Positions 47,608 to 57,293 of a DNA stretch of 64,000 nucleotides are shown here, one piece after another. Origin of the DNA: Candidatus Phytoplasma solani (GTDB lineage: Bacteria > Bacillota_I > Bacilli_A > Acholeplasmatales > Acholeplasmataceae); NCBI RefSeq assembly GCF_040126175.1, contig NZ_CP155828.1:640526-704525 (forward strand). The letters run 5' to 3'. How positions within the stretch are numbered: the stretch's first letter is position 1; every line of letters starts with the position of its first letter. The position numbers and the translations under genes are program-made. The notes below the pieces were generated by a model. That model was not told the origin of the DNA. It was given only the letters and a program-made list of their open reading frames with translations, and did not search any database.

Positions 47608-49077
47608 TCAAAATCTTTTTAATTTAGATTTTTTTTGATATTTTGTGTAAATAAAATAAATATAAATGATGACAAAAATACTCAAAGTTGTAATTGTTGC
47701 ATATAATAAAGAACGTGAGATAGTATCAAAATTAGGATTAGCAAGATTTTGAAGTTTGATAACTTTTTTAATTTGTTCTTTTTCATATTTTTCTAAAGAA
47801 TCTTTTAAATTGATTTGCGAAACATTTGTTTGTTGGTTAATAACAGCAATACGAGCTGCTTCTTGTGTAAAATATTTAATACTTGCTGGACTCATTTTTA
47901 ATGTAAAACATTTGTCTGTTAATTCTGAAATGTAATCTTGTATTAAGCAATTAGATTCACAACGAATTTTTTTTAAATACATTTCCAATATTAAACAAGT
48001 GTTTGGTCTATCAGGTAAATCAATTAAAATCTTTTTTTCTAATCTACCAGGACGAGTCACTGCTGCATCTAAAATATCTTCTTTGTTGGTTATACCAATG
48101 ACAACAATAGGTTTAGAGTTTGTTTGTAGTCCATCTAATTCCGCTAAAAATTGATCTATAAGGGAATTATGAGCTCTAACAGCTCCTCCGCTATCACCTT
48201 CAACAGAACCTCTTACAGATAAAATACTATCAATTTCATCAATAACAATAATAGCGGTTTTATATTGTGATCGTGCTTTTTGAAACATACTTCTTACTTT
48301 GGTTTCGCCAACTCCAGGAGAATCTGATATAAATTCAGGACCAACATATTCCTCATAGTGTACTTTATCGCCTAATTCTTCTTTTAACTGTTGAGTTAAA
48401 TAAGTTTTACCAGTTCCTGGTGGTCCATGTAAAATATATCCTTTAGGTACTGCAGCACCCATATCTACATAATTTTGATAATTTTTAATATTTTCATAGA
48501 TATGTTTAAATTCATTTTTAACTTCATCGCCAATTATCACATTCGCTAAAAAAGGTCTTTTGCTAAAATTTACTTGTACTTCGCCAGTCCCTTGAGAAGA
48601 ACTAACTGTGGCATTTGTTTCAATTATGTTATTAATAGTTGCTTTTTGTGGTTCAAACAAACAATTTTTTTCTTTAATAGCATCTTTGATGCCTTTATCA
48701 TGAACTAATATATTTCCTAAGTTTGTAACTTGTATTATGTCTGATAATCGTTGTTGGATTGCGAAGGTAACTTGCACTTCTCCGCTAAATTGCCCAGAAG
48801 TAATTTTTGCTTTTGATGCATTATTAATGATTTCTACGGATAATTGTTCTTGGTTAATTGTTCTATTAGGATTTTTTGAAACGATAGCTTGTTTAATATA
48901 TCCTTCAGTTTTGTATTGTAACTCACCTAAATCTGTAGTTTGTAATATAGTTGATAAATTGTTGTTATTTTGGGCGTTAACATTATCAACATTGAAACAA
49001 AAAAGAAAAAAGATAAAAATCATTATGAAAGATAATAAATTTTTTTTCAAGAAAAAAATCTTTTTGTTGTTATTCAT
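47608..49077 (-). CDS. Exported AAA+ ATPase without protease domain
   Basis: 489 aa. A signal peptide ends near NVNA (residue 35). Two related domains of about 60 residues follow (46-107 and 117-172, each closing with GEVQVTF or GEVQVNF), like repeats of mollicute surface lipoproteins. Then an FtsH-type AAA+ with GPPGTGKT (218-225), IVIDEIDSIL and TRPGRLEKK, and a last membrane span (YATITTLSIFVIIYIYFIY) with a basic tail. No HEXXH. By the positive-inside rule the ATPase would face outward, into the host cell. Its stop lies 12 bases before the ftsH start. Confidence 0.75.
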   Translation of the reverse strand: MNNNKKIFFLKKNLLSFIMIFIFFLFCFNVDNVNAQNNNNLSTILQTTDLGELQYKTEGYIKQAIVSKNPNRTINQEQLSVEIINNASKAKITSGQFSGEVQVTFAIQQRLSDIIQVTNLGNILVHDKGIKDAIKEKNCLFEPQKATINNIIETNATVSSSQGTGEVQVNFSKRPFLANVIIGDEVKNEFKHIYENIKNYQNYVDMGAAVPKGYILHGPPGTGKTYLTQQLKEELGDKVHYEEYVGPEFISDSPGVGETKVRSMFQKARSQYKTAIIVIDEIDSILSVRGSVEGDSGGAVRAHNSLIDQFLAELDGLQTNSKPIVVIGITNKEDILDAAVTRPGRLEKKILIDLPDRPNTCLILEMYLKKIRCESNCLIQDYISELTDKCFTLKMSPASIKYFTQEAARIAVINQQTNVSQINLKDSLEKYEKEQIKKVIKLQNLANPNFDTISRSLLYATITTLSIFVIIYIYFIYTKYQKKSKLKRF

Positions 49078-49137
49078 TAATTAAATTTGCCTTTCTGTTT
49101 AATTATTTGTTACAAAAAACATGTGTAATGTCATCAA

Positions 49138-50520
49138 TTATTTTCTTTTAGTTCTTCTATTTTTTTTCATATAATAATAGGAACCACCACTTCCAGCACT
49201 CAAAACAACAACAATTCCTAAAAGTAACCATAACCATGCAAATGATTCTTTTTTTGGTTCTGTTGTTGGTGTTCTTGTTGATGGGGAATTTTTGCTTGTG
49301 GAATTACTTATTGCTGTATCTTGTGTTACTGAGGATGTAAAACTTTGATTATCTGTATTTGTTGTATTGATTTCTGATGAAGTTGTTTGTGAAGATTGAG
49401 TCAAGATATAGGGGACTTCAATAACTCCACTATAATTTGAATCTGAAACAATTACAAAGTTTTCATTTTCTGGAAATTCTACTTTTAATGTGGTATTTTC
49501 TTGTAATTGAGGATTATTACATTTAATGGCTGCTAAAGCTTCATCATTATTTTTATTATTGATTGTAATTGTTATTTTATTGATTAATAAATTATTTATT
49601 GATAAAGTATTTTGTTGCTCTACGACAGGTTTGGGCAAAACAACATAATCATTTGGTAGACCTGTTTTAGGATCGAATGTGAAGATCTGATCAATTGTTT
49701 TGCCGTCGGTTTTGAATGTGGTTTGTTTGGTTAGATTTCCTGTTTGTGGGTCGTATTCATTAGTAAATTCAACTTTGTTTTCATCATTTTGGAACTTAGT
49801 GTGTTTAATTTTTTTGCCATTTTGAGGATTAATTTTTATAATAATTAAAGGATTTACACCATCGGGTTTATATTTAGTTGCCTTGCAATTATTTGTTTGA
49901 GGGTCGAATTCTTGGATGTATTCAATTGTTTTGCCGTTGTCGTCATTATAGTAGGTTTCTTTGATAAGTTCCTCTGTTTCAGGATCGAATTCTTGGATGT
50001 ATGCAATTGTTGTGCCGTCGGATTGGAATTTAGTTGCTTTGATAAGTTTCTTTGTTTCAGGATCGAATTCTTGGATGTATGCAATTGTTTTGCCGTCGGA
50101 TTGGAAAAAAGTTTCTTTGATTTTATTGTTATCATTATTATAACCAATATCATAAGTTTGGTCTATATTATAATTGATATCCCCATTATCATCAAAACAT
50201 CTTGAAGTTAATTGTTTCCCTTGGTTGTTGTAAATTTTAGGTTGCTTATTTAAAAAATTACAACGTTGTTGTAAACTTTCAGAAGTATTTGTAAATTCAT
50301 TTTCTTGAGGTATTCCTTGGGTTATTTTACCAATTTCTTGAGTATGCTCTTCATCACTATAAAATTGTAATTCTGGATTTTTAAATAAAGCATCTACTGG
50401 TTTTTGTTGGCCTGAATCTTCGGAACTCGCAAACACTATATTTACATTTAAAAATAAACAAAATATAAAAATAAAATTAATTATTAAAAAAGAATGTTTT
50501 TTTATTAAATTCATTTGCAA
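49138..50520 (-). CDS. Surface-anchored DUF2963 repeat protein
   Basis: 460 aa. Signal peptide (FLIINFIFIFCLFLNVNIVFA), then at least six repeats of about 22 residues (IQEFDPETKKLIKATKFQSDG type), a Thr/Ser-rich stalk (SSQTTSSEINTTNTDNQSFT), and a C-terminal membrane span with a basic tail (WLWLLLGIVVVLSAGSGG). So the repeats should stand outside the cell. Start: TTG at 50520 has AAAGG 8 bases upstream; ATG at 50514 has it 14 bases away. It heads the three-gene cluster ending with ftsH. Binding function is a guess. Confidence 0.75.
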   Translation of the reverse strand: MQMNLIKKHSFLIINFIFIFCLFLNVNIVFASSEDSGQQKPVDALFKNPELQFYSDEEHTQEIGKITQGIPQENEFTNTSESLQQRCNFLNKQPKIYNNQGKQLTSRCFDDNGDINYNIDQTYDIGYNNDNNKIKETFFQSDGKTIAYIQEFDPETKKLIKATKFQSDGTTIAYIQEFDPETEELIKETYYNDDNGKTIEYIQEFDPQTNNCKATKYKPDGVNPLIIIKINPQNGKKIKHTKFQNDENKVEFTNEYDPQTGNLTKQTTFKTDGKTIDQIFTFDPKTGLPNDYVVLPKPVVEQQNTLSINNLLINKITITINNKNNDEALAAIKCNNPQLQENTTLKVEFPENENFVIVSDSNYSGVIEVPYILTQSSQTTSSEINTTNTDNQSFTSSVTQDTAISNSTSKNSPSTRTPTTEPKKESFAWLWLLLGIVVVLSAGSGGSYYYMKKNRRTKRK

Positions 50521-50954
50521 TCATTAAACCTTTCATTTTAATGCATAAAATTTAAATATAACAATTATTATTTTTGAACCTTTTTTCTTTTATAATTTTA
50601 ATAAACTATAGCAATAGCAATTTTCAAAAACACAACTACTATTAATTATAATTATACACCAAAAAAAAAAAAAAACAAGTTTAACACTCAGAAAAATTAA
50701 TTTACTAAGATTTTAACTTGGTTTTTTTACTAATTTTTCATTTTTTTAAAAATTGTTTTTTTATTTTTTTTAACTATAAAAATTTGCCTTCATAAGAATT
50801 GTACTTTTTAAAGTTAAAAACTTTATCAAAAAAAATTAGCTAAAATAAAAAAATGTTTTTACAAAAGCAAAAAAAGACCCACTTCTAAAGTGGGTCTTTT
50901 ACTAATAAAAACAATAAATAAATTTTTATTAGTTTATCATTTGGTTTGCATTTC
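50521..50954. other. Gene-free region with one terminator
   Basis: AT-rich; repeats the ATTATACACCAAAAAA block seen at 45431. Contains the terminator at 50873-50900. The promoter of the minus-strand surface-protein cluster should lie in the first 150 bases, but no clear pair of boxes stands out. Confidence 0.5.
50868..50900 (-). terminator. Terminator of the OTU-like gene
   Basis: AAAGACCCACTT-TAGA-AGTGGGTCTTT followed by a T-run on the minus strand; the strongest hairpin in the window. Confidence 0.9.
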
Positions 50955-51587
50955 TTATATGATTTGTTTTTGTTTTTGAATTTTATCAATAATATTTCGA
51001 TTAGTAACGTTTAAATCAATCTTACCGAAAGAAGTGTTTATGATATCTTCTAATGATAAATTTTTTTCTTTCAATAAAAAAATAAGAGCGTGAAAAAAAC
51101 AATAACCATCTCCTCTAGTGTCTTTAGGTGTTTGGATAAAAAAATGAAAATTGTTATTTTTCATCCTTAAATCAATAGGGTTATCATCGCAAGAAAAAGA
51201 AGATAACAAATGTTTATCATTGATTATTAAATTGAGTTTATGTTTTAATTGTTGTCCTAAAAAATCAAGAGTTCCTTGAATTAAAGAAGTGCTTGCAGTT
51301 TGCAAAGAACAATTTAAAACATTGTTTTCAAAAACATCTTTATCTCCTTGTAAAATAAGTAAATAATGTTGTTTAAATCGATCATCTTCTAATCCGTTTA
51401 CAAATTGATTTAAACCTAAATATGCTAATTTATGGGTTAATTGATCTGATATTTTATTCAAACAAGTTACAGGTTTTTTAATTTTTTGATTTTTATTAAC
51501 TATTTTTAACAAAAGGTTGACAAAACAAAAAAGAAACAAAATAAAACAAATAAATATTATAATACTTTTTTTAATTATTTTTTTCAT
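50955..51587 (-). CDS. Membrane-anchored protein with an OTU-like cysteine motif
   Basis: 210 aa. Lys-rich start and one hydrophobic segment (residues 8-30), then a soluble part that would lie outside. At 160-167 DGYCFFHA matches the OTU protease signature DGxCxFxA, with D160 and C163 in catalytic positions. However, only 47 residues follow C163, too few for the usual downstream catalytic His, so the domain is shortened, rearranged or only similar. If active it could remove host ubiquitin; that is inference. It stands alone with its own terminator. Confidence 0.6.
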   Translation of the reverse strand: MKKIIKKSIIIFICFILFLFCFVNLLLKIVNKNQKIKKPVTCLNKISDQLTHKLAYLGLNQFVNGLEDDRFKQHYLLILQGDKDVFENNVLNCSLQTASTSLIQGTLDFLGQQLKHKLNLIINDKHLLSSFSCDDNPIDLRMKNNNFHFFIQTPKDTRGDGYCFFHALIFLLKEKNLSLEDIINTSFGKIDLNVTNRNIIDKIQKQKQII

Positions 51588-51769
51588 TGTTAATTTTTAA
51601 TATAACTTACTTATTTTTTCTTAATGTTAAGAAAGTTATAATTTTTTAGTTAAGAAAAAAATATTTTTTTAATACGCCTTTAAATTTTCTAATATAAGAT
51701 AATTATAACACAATAGTATTAATCAACAACATAAAACAAAAGAAGAAACTAAATAATTTAGTTTTTTTG
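51588..51769. other. Short AT-rich spacer
   Basis: No gene. The upstream part of the OTU-like gene contains a TCTTAATGTTAAGA inverted repeat at about 51618-51632 that could be an operator or a weak terminator of thrS. Confidence 0.35.
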
Positions 51770-53704
51770 TTAAAATGATGTTTTTTTAGTAATTTGTTCA
51801 TTTAAACAAATAATAAAATCTTCGATATTTATTTCAGTTTGAGTTGTTTTACCATATTTTCTAAAAGTAAGCACATTTTTAGTAATTTCGTTATCACCAA
51901 TAACTACTTGATAAGGGATTTTTAATTTTTGAGCTTCTCGAATTTTATAACCTAAAGTTGTTTCTTTTGAATTAATTTCTATCCTAAAACCTTTAGATAA
52001 TAAAATATCTTTTATTTTTTGAGTATATTCTAAATGCAAAGAAGAAGAGGAAACAGGAATTAAAAGTATTTGCAAAGGAGCAAGCCACAAAGGAAAAATA
52101 CCTTTATTTTCTTCGATTAAATGAGATAAAAAGCGTTCCAAAGTCGAAACAACAGCACGATGAATCACAACTGGACGACAATGTTTATTATTAGCATCAA
52201 TAAAAGTTAAATCAAATTTTTGCGGTAATAAAAAATCTAATTGAATGGTTGATAAAGTTTCTTCATTACCTAAAGCAGTAAACACTTGAACATCTATTTT
52301 AGGGCCATAAAAAGCAGCTTCGCCGATTGCTTCTTTAAAAGGTAAATTAAGTTCTTCAATTGTATTTTTTAAAATTTTTTCTGCATGTTGCCACATATGA
52401 TCATCTGGAAAATATTTTTCTTTATCTTGAGGATCGCGATAACTTAAACGAAACTCATATTTTTTAATTTTAAAATCATGATAAACTTCTAAAATTAAAT
52501 TAATTATTTTTTTTATTTCTTCTTTAATTTGATCGGTTCTTGCAAAAATATGAGCATCATTAAGAGTCATTTCTCTTACTCTTTGCAAACCTGCAACAGC
52601 ACCTGACTTTTCAAAACGATGCATCATCCCTAATTCAGCGATTCTTAATGGTAATTCTTTATAACTACGAGGGGTTTTTTTATAAATCATCATATGATGT
52701 GGACAATTCATCGGTCTTAAAACCAATTGTTCCCCGCTTGCTAATTGCATCACAGGAAACATGTTTTGTGAATAATGTTCTAAATGACCGGAAATACGAT
52801 AAAGTTCTGTATTAGCCATAATTGGAGTATAGACATGATGATATTGATGCATTACTTCTTTATCAACAATATACCTTTCAACAATACGTCTCAAAGTAGC
52901 TCCTTTAGGTAACCAAAAAGGTAAACCTACACCTACTTCTTTAGAAAACATAAATAATTCTAATTCTTTATTAAGTTTTTTATGATCGCGTTCTTTTCTT
53001 TCTTTTAACAACTGCAAATAATTAATTAAGCCTTCTTTTTTAAAAAAAGAAGTGCCATAAATACGTGTTAAGGTTTTATTTTTTGCATTTCCTTGAAAAT
53101 ATGATCCAGATATTTTTAAAAGTTTAAAATATTTCATTAGGGAGGTTTTTAAAAGGTGTCCGCCATGGCAAAGATCAATAAATTCCCCTTGTTGACAAAT
53201 AGTAATGACTTCTTCTTTGTGTTTTTCTAATAAAATCAATTTGTAAGGGTTATTTGCAAAAAGCTGTTTCGCTTTATCATACGTTACTTTTTCCATTGTG
53301 ATTAAGTGATTTTCTAAAGCAATTTCGTGCATTTTTTTTTCAATTATTATCAAATCTTTTTCTGTAACAGAATGACTTTGAAAATCAATATCATAATAAA
53401 ATCCTTCTCTAATAGCAGGACCAATTGTTAAAAGAACTTGAGGATAAAGTCTTTGAATTGCGTGAGCCATCAGATGGGTTGTACTATGGTTTAAAACATC
53501 TAATGATTTCGGATTTTCTTCGGTCAAAATTTCTAATGTTCCATCCTGCATTAAAGAATAATTAAGTTCAACTAGTTTTTGATTAAAAAGAGCTGCAACT
53601 GGTTTTTTAAAAGTAGTTTTTAACAAAGTTTTCCAAATTTCCAAAGGAGTTACTTTCGCAGGAAATGAATGTATTTGATTATTTAAAAGATTAATTTTAA
53701 TCAT
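51770..53704 (-). CDS. thrS: Threonyl-tRNA synthetase
   Basis: Class II synthetase, 644 aa. N-terminal TGS domain, then the editing domain (HSTTHLMAHAIQRLYP and CHGGHLLKT), catalytic core with motif 2 region RPMNCPHHMMIYK and motif 3 region VIHRAVVSTLERFLSHLIEE, and anticodon domain at the end. Zinc Cys and His are present. AAAGGG lies 7 bases before the ATG. No T-box fits in the short upstream gap. Confidence 0.96.
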   Translation of the reverse strand: MIKINLLNNQIHSFPAKVTPLEIWKTLLKTTFKKPVAALFNQKLVELNYSLMQDGTLEILTEENPKSLDVLNHSTTHLMAHAIQRLYPQVLLTIGPAIREGFYYDIDFQSHSVTEKDLIIIEKKMHEIALENHLITMEKVTYDKAKQLFANNPYKLILLEKHKEEVITICQQGEFIDLCHGGHLLKTSLMKYFKLLKISGSYFQGNAKNKTLTRIYGTSFFKKEGLINYLQLLKERKERDHKKLNKELELFMFSKEVGVGLPFWLPKGATLRRIVERYIVDKEVMHQYHHVYTPIMANTELYRISGHLEHYSQNMFPVMQLASGEQLVLRPMNCPHHMMIYKKTPRSYKELPLRIAELGMMHRFEKSGAVAGLQRVREMTLNDAHIFARTDQIKEEIKKIINLILEVYHDFKIKKYEFRLSYRDPQDKEKYFPDDHMWQHAEKILKNTIEELNLPFKEAIGEAAFYGPKIDVQVFTALGNEETLSTIQLDFLLPQKFDLTFIDANNKHCRPVVIHRAVVSTLERFLSHLIEENKGIFPLWLAPLQILLIPVSSSSLHLEYTQKIKDILLSKGFRIEINSKETTLGYKIREAQKLKIPYQVVIGDNEITKNVLTFRKYGKTTQTEINIEDFIICLNEQITKKTSF

Positions 53705-53789
53705 AAAATAACCCTTTCTTTGAATTTATTGCTATTTAGATGATTTTTTATACCCAAAAAATATTATAAATTATTTTATACATAGATAA

Positions 53790-54728
53790 TTAAAGTTTTT
53801 GCAAATAAACAAATATGTCTTTTTCTAAAGATTTAATAAATGGGGTAATTTCTCGATAAGAAGGCAAAAACAAACTACATGCACGAAGGTGTCCTTTAAA
53901 ACCATATTTTTTAACAACATTATAAATTTCAGGTCCATTAGAACAAAGACGAACTTTAATTTCTTGATTAGGCATTTCTAAAAAAAGAATATAAAAATAG
54001 TAATTTTCTAAATGGGACAACAAATGAACAGCTGAAAAAGCCTCTTCTAAAGTTAAACCAAATTTTTGAATAATCTTTTGAGAAACATGCACATAAACAA
54101 AATTTTTTGCAACAACAATATTTTGATAGACATAGCCTTTATATTGTAAAACATTTATTTTGGATTTTTTAATTTTTTTTTCAACCCAAGTAATATCGAT
54201 GCCATACTTTAATAATTCCGATGCAATTCGAAAAGTATGACTACTAACTCGATGAAAACTAAAATTAAAACTATCAGTTAATATTCCTGCATAAATAGCT
54301 AAAGCGCCTGGATAAGTTAATTTTAAATTTAATTTTTCTTTAAGAAGATAAATCATTTCTGAACAAGAACAAAAAGAATCATCAACCCATTCATAATGAC
54401 CATACTTTTCTATTAAAATATGATGGTCGATTCGAATAATAAATTTACCTAATTTAAATCTTTGATCACTAATGCTTTTTAGTTCACCAGAATCAACTAC
54501 AAAAACTAAAGCATTCTCATAAAGATTATCAGTTATTTCATCCATTGATCCTAAAAAAGATAAATTAAAGTGTCTTTCTCCTACTGTATAAATTTTTTTT
54601 TCAGGAAAAGTAGTTTGCAACATATTTTTTAAACCAAATTGAGATCCATAAGAATCAGCATCTGAATTAATATGTCCATGAATAATAATAGTATCAAAAG
54701 CATTAATTTTTTCTTGAATTAATTTCAT
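53790..54728 (-). CDS. DHH phosphoesterase, NrnA-like, copy 1
   Basis: 312 aa, bifunctional oligoribonuclease / pAp phosphatase family. It has GHINSDADSYGS (residues 17-28), VVDSGE and IRIDHH, so the metal-binding half is complete. In the DHHA1 half the usual GGGH is changed to FKGHLRACS, so substrate binding may be weaker. About 45% like copy 2 by eye; the two surround mnmE and probably arose by an old duplication. Confidence 0.85.
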   Translation of the reverse strand: MKLIQEKINAFDTIIIHGHINSDADSYGSQFGLKNMLQTTFPEKKIYTVGERHFNLSFLGSMDEITDNLYENALVFVVDSGELKSISDQRFKLGKFIIRIDHHILIEKYGHYEWVDDSFCSCSEMIYLLKEKLNLKLTYPGALAIYAGILTDSFNFSFHRVSSHTFRIASELLKYGIDITWVEKKIKKSKINVLQYKGYVYQNIVVAKNFVYVHVSQKIIQKFGLTLEEAFSAVHLLSHLENYYFYILFLEMPNQEIKVRLCSNGPEIYNVVKKYGFKGHLRACSLFLPSYREITPFIKSLEKDIFVYLQKL

Positions 54729-54866
54729 CTTTTTTCTCTCTTTAATTTTAAAAATTATATTTAATATATTTAATACAAAAAAATAGCTAAAAAATTATAT
54801 ACCATCAATAAAAATAAGATAAAATAGTTATAAAAAAATTAAAAAAACAGGAAGGGTTTAATGTTT

Positions 54867-56243
54867 TTATTTTCCTAAACAAAATCTAGCAAATAACTCC
54901 TTAATTAAATTATTTTCTTGGTTATCACCGATAATTTCTCCTAAAGCTTGATAAGCTTTTGTTAGATCAATTGAATAAATATCAATTGGCATCGATTGCG
55001 CAATAGCGTTTTGTAGTTCCTTTAAAGCTTGATGTGCTATTTGAATTTGATTAATGTGCCTAACATTAGAAAAATAATTAAAATCTTTTGGTTGAATAAG
55101 CTCTAATTGAAATTTTTGTAAAATAGCTTTTTGTAATGTCAACAAACCGGTTTTTTTTAAACTTGAAACCGAAATGAAATCTTTTAAAAACACAGTTGAA
55201 AACATTTTTTGAGATTTAAATTGATCACTATTTAAATCTGCTTTATTGCCTACAATAATGCGAGTTTTTAAATTAGTTAATTGCAATAATTGTTGATCTT
55301 CATCTTGTAAAGTATTGCTTTGATCCAAAACTAATAAAATTAATTCTGCTTGTAACAAAAGTTTTTTAGTTCTTGAAATACCTATTTTTTCGATGGGATT
55401 TTTTGTTTGATGTATCCCTGCAGTATCAATTAAATGAAGAGTAATCCCTTGACAATTAAAATAAGCATCAACAAAATCTCTTGTAGTTCCTGCGATATCA
55501 GAAACAATCGCTTTTGGTTCATTTAACAAAGCATTTAATAAACTTGATTTGCCCACATTAGGACGTCCAATAATTAAAGTTTTAATGCCATCTTTAAGAT
55601 ATCTACTTTTTTGAGAATGGGATAAAATATCTTCTAATTGTTCCATCAAACTAGTCACTTGAGGAACAATAATGTTTTGTGTTATTAACAAAGTATCATC
55701 ATATTCAGGATAATCAATATTAACTTCAATTTGAGCAATAAGATGCAAAATTTTTTCTCGCAAGTCAATGACTAATTGAGAAGTTTGTTTATGCAATCCC
55801 AGATTAGCTATTTTAACAGCGTTTTGATTAGTGGCGTAAATTAAATCCATAATAGAATCAGCTTGCACTAAATCAATTTTGCCATTAAGATAAGCTCTTT
55901 GACTAAATTCACCAGGATGAGCCAATCTAATATCTAAAGTTAAAATTCGTTCTAACACCATTTGAGTAATTAAAATGCCACCATGAGTGCTAATTTCAAT
56001 CACATTTTCACCGGTAAAAGATTGAGGAGCTTTAAAAACCGAAACTAAAACTTCATCTAAAACTGTTTTGTCTTGGTTTAAAATAAAACCATGATAAATG
56101 GTGTGAGTTAAAGCTTCTAACAAATTTTTACCTCGAAAAATTTTATTAATTTCTGTAATCGCTTGAGTGCCGCTGACTCTAATTACACTAATCCCCCCTG
56201 TTGCTAGGGGGGTTGAGATAGCAGCAATAGTATTGAAAAGCAT
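54867..56243 (-). CDS. mnmE: tRNA modification GTPase MnmE (TrmE)
   Basis: With MnmG it makes the cmnm5 group on wobble uridine. N-terminal folate-binding domain, helical domain, GTPase with G1 GRPNVGKS, G2/G3 TTRDFVD and DTAG, NKAD, and the C-terminal FCLGK whose Cys is essential. 458 aa, normal. GAAAGG lies upstream of the ATG. Confidence 0.96.
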   Translation of the reverse strand: MLFNTIAAISTPLATGGISVIRVSGTQAITEINKIFRGKNLLEALTHTIYHGFILNQDKTVLDEVLVSVFKAPQSFTGENVIEISTHGGILITQMVLERILTLDIRLAHPGEFSQRAYLNGKIDLVQADSIMDLIYATNQNAVKIANLGLHKQTSQLVIDLREKILHLIAQIEVNIDYPEYDDTLLITQNIIVPQVTSLMEQLEDILSHSQKSRYLKDGIKTLIIGRPNVGKSSLLNALLNEPKAIVSDIAGTTRDFVDAYFNCQGITLHLIDTAGIHQTKNPIEKIGISRTKKLLLQAELILLVLDQSNTLQDEDQQLLQLTNLKTRIIVGNKADLNSDQFKSQKMFSTVFLKDFISVSSLKKTGLLTLQKAILQKFQLELIQPKDFNYFSNVRHINQIQIAHQALKELQNAIAQSMPIDIYSIDLTKAYQALGEIIGDNQENNLIKELFARFCLGK

Positions 56244-56310
56244 TTTTTTCTAATGTTTAACCTTTCTTACGCTTAATTATTTCAATCAAAAACTTAAAAA
56301 CTTTTTTATT

Positions 56311-57267
56311 TTAATAAAAATCACTTTTATTTTTGTTTTTTTCAAAAACCATAATAGATTCTTGAATCTTTTCAATAAAAAGTTGTATTTGTTCTTTAGA
56401 ATTTAAAATAGCACCACAAGCTCTTAGGTGACCACCACCTTGAAATTGTTTAGCAATATGATTAATTTCAGGACCACGAGAACGAACACTAACTTTAAAA
56501 GTTTTATCTTCTTTTTCCATAAAAAAAGCCCATACTGGATGACCTTCTAAATGACCTAAAATATTAACTAAACTAGCAGCAATGTCAATATTTAAATGAA
56601 ATTTTTGCAAGATTTCTTGAGGGACGACAAGATAAACAAAGCCTTTAGAAGTGATAGCGTTTTGAAAAATATAAGCTTTATAATGAAACAAAGTTAAATT
56701 TTCTTTATTAAGGTGATAAAAAATTTTAGAAACATCTAAATCAAATGCAAGCAAAGAAGAAGCTATTTTTAAAGTGTGTTGATTAACTCTATCAAAACAA
56801 AAATTACCAGTGTCAGTAACAATACCTACATACAACGCCAAAGCCCCTCTATTAGTTAACTTCATCTTAAAATTTTGTTTCAAATCAAAAATCATTTGAG
56901 AACAAGAGGAATAACTAGGGTCAACCCATTGATAATCACCATATTGATCAGTTAATAAATGATGGTCAATTCTAATAATTTTTTGAGCTAATTTAAATCT
57001 AGTATCACTAATTCTTTTTTCTTGGCCACAATCAACTACAATAGCTAAAACATTTTGAAATAAATCATCTCCAATTTGATCCATCGAACCTACAAAAGAT
57101 AAATAAGGGTTGTTTTCCCCCACTACATAAACTTTTTTATGAGGAAAAGTAACTTTAATAATATCTTTTAAACCTAACTGAGACCCATAACAATCGCCAT
57201 CTGGTTTAATATGACCATAAATAACGATGTTATCAAAAATTTTAATTTGTTCATAAATAATTTGCAT
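56311..57267 (-). CDS. nrnA: DHH phosphoesterase, NrnA-like, copy 2
   Basis: 318 aa. All signatures are in place: GHIKPDGDCYGS, VVDCGQ, IRIDHH and the DHHA1 motif GGGHLRACGA. Degrades short oligoribonucleotides and dephosphorylates pAp in family members. AAAGGAAAA lies before the ATG. This copy fits the family better than copy 1 and is the likelier main enzyme. Confidence 0.9.
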   Translation of the reverse strand: MQIIYEQIKIFDNIVIYGHIKPDGDCYGSQLGLKDIIKVTFPHKKVYVVGENNPYLSFVGSMDQIGDDLFQNVLAIVVDCGQEKRISDTRFKLAQKIIRIDHHLLTDQYGDYQWVDPSYSSCSQMIFDLKQNFKMKLTNRGALALYVGIVTDTGNFCFDRVNQHTLKIASSLLAFDLDVSKIFYHLNKENLTLFHYKAYIFQNAITSKGFVYLVVPQEILQKFHLNIDIAASLVNILGHLEGHPVWAFFMEKEDKTFKVSVRSRGPEINHIAKQFQGGGHLRACGAILNSKEQIQLFIEKIQESIMVFEKNKNKSDFY

Positions 57268-57293
57268 ACTTTTCCTTTCTTTATTTAATTTTT

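Noticed and set aside
49854..50205. Frames opposite and beside the DUF2963 repeats
   Set aside because: Shadows of the repeat periodicity in the surface-protein gene.
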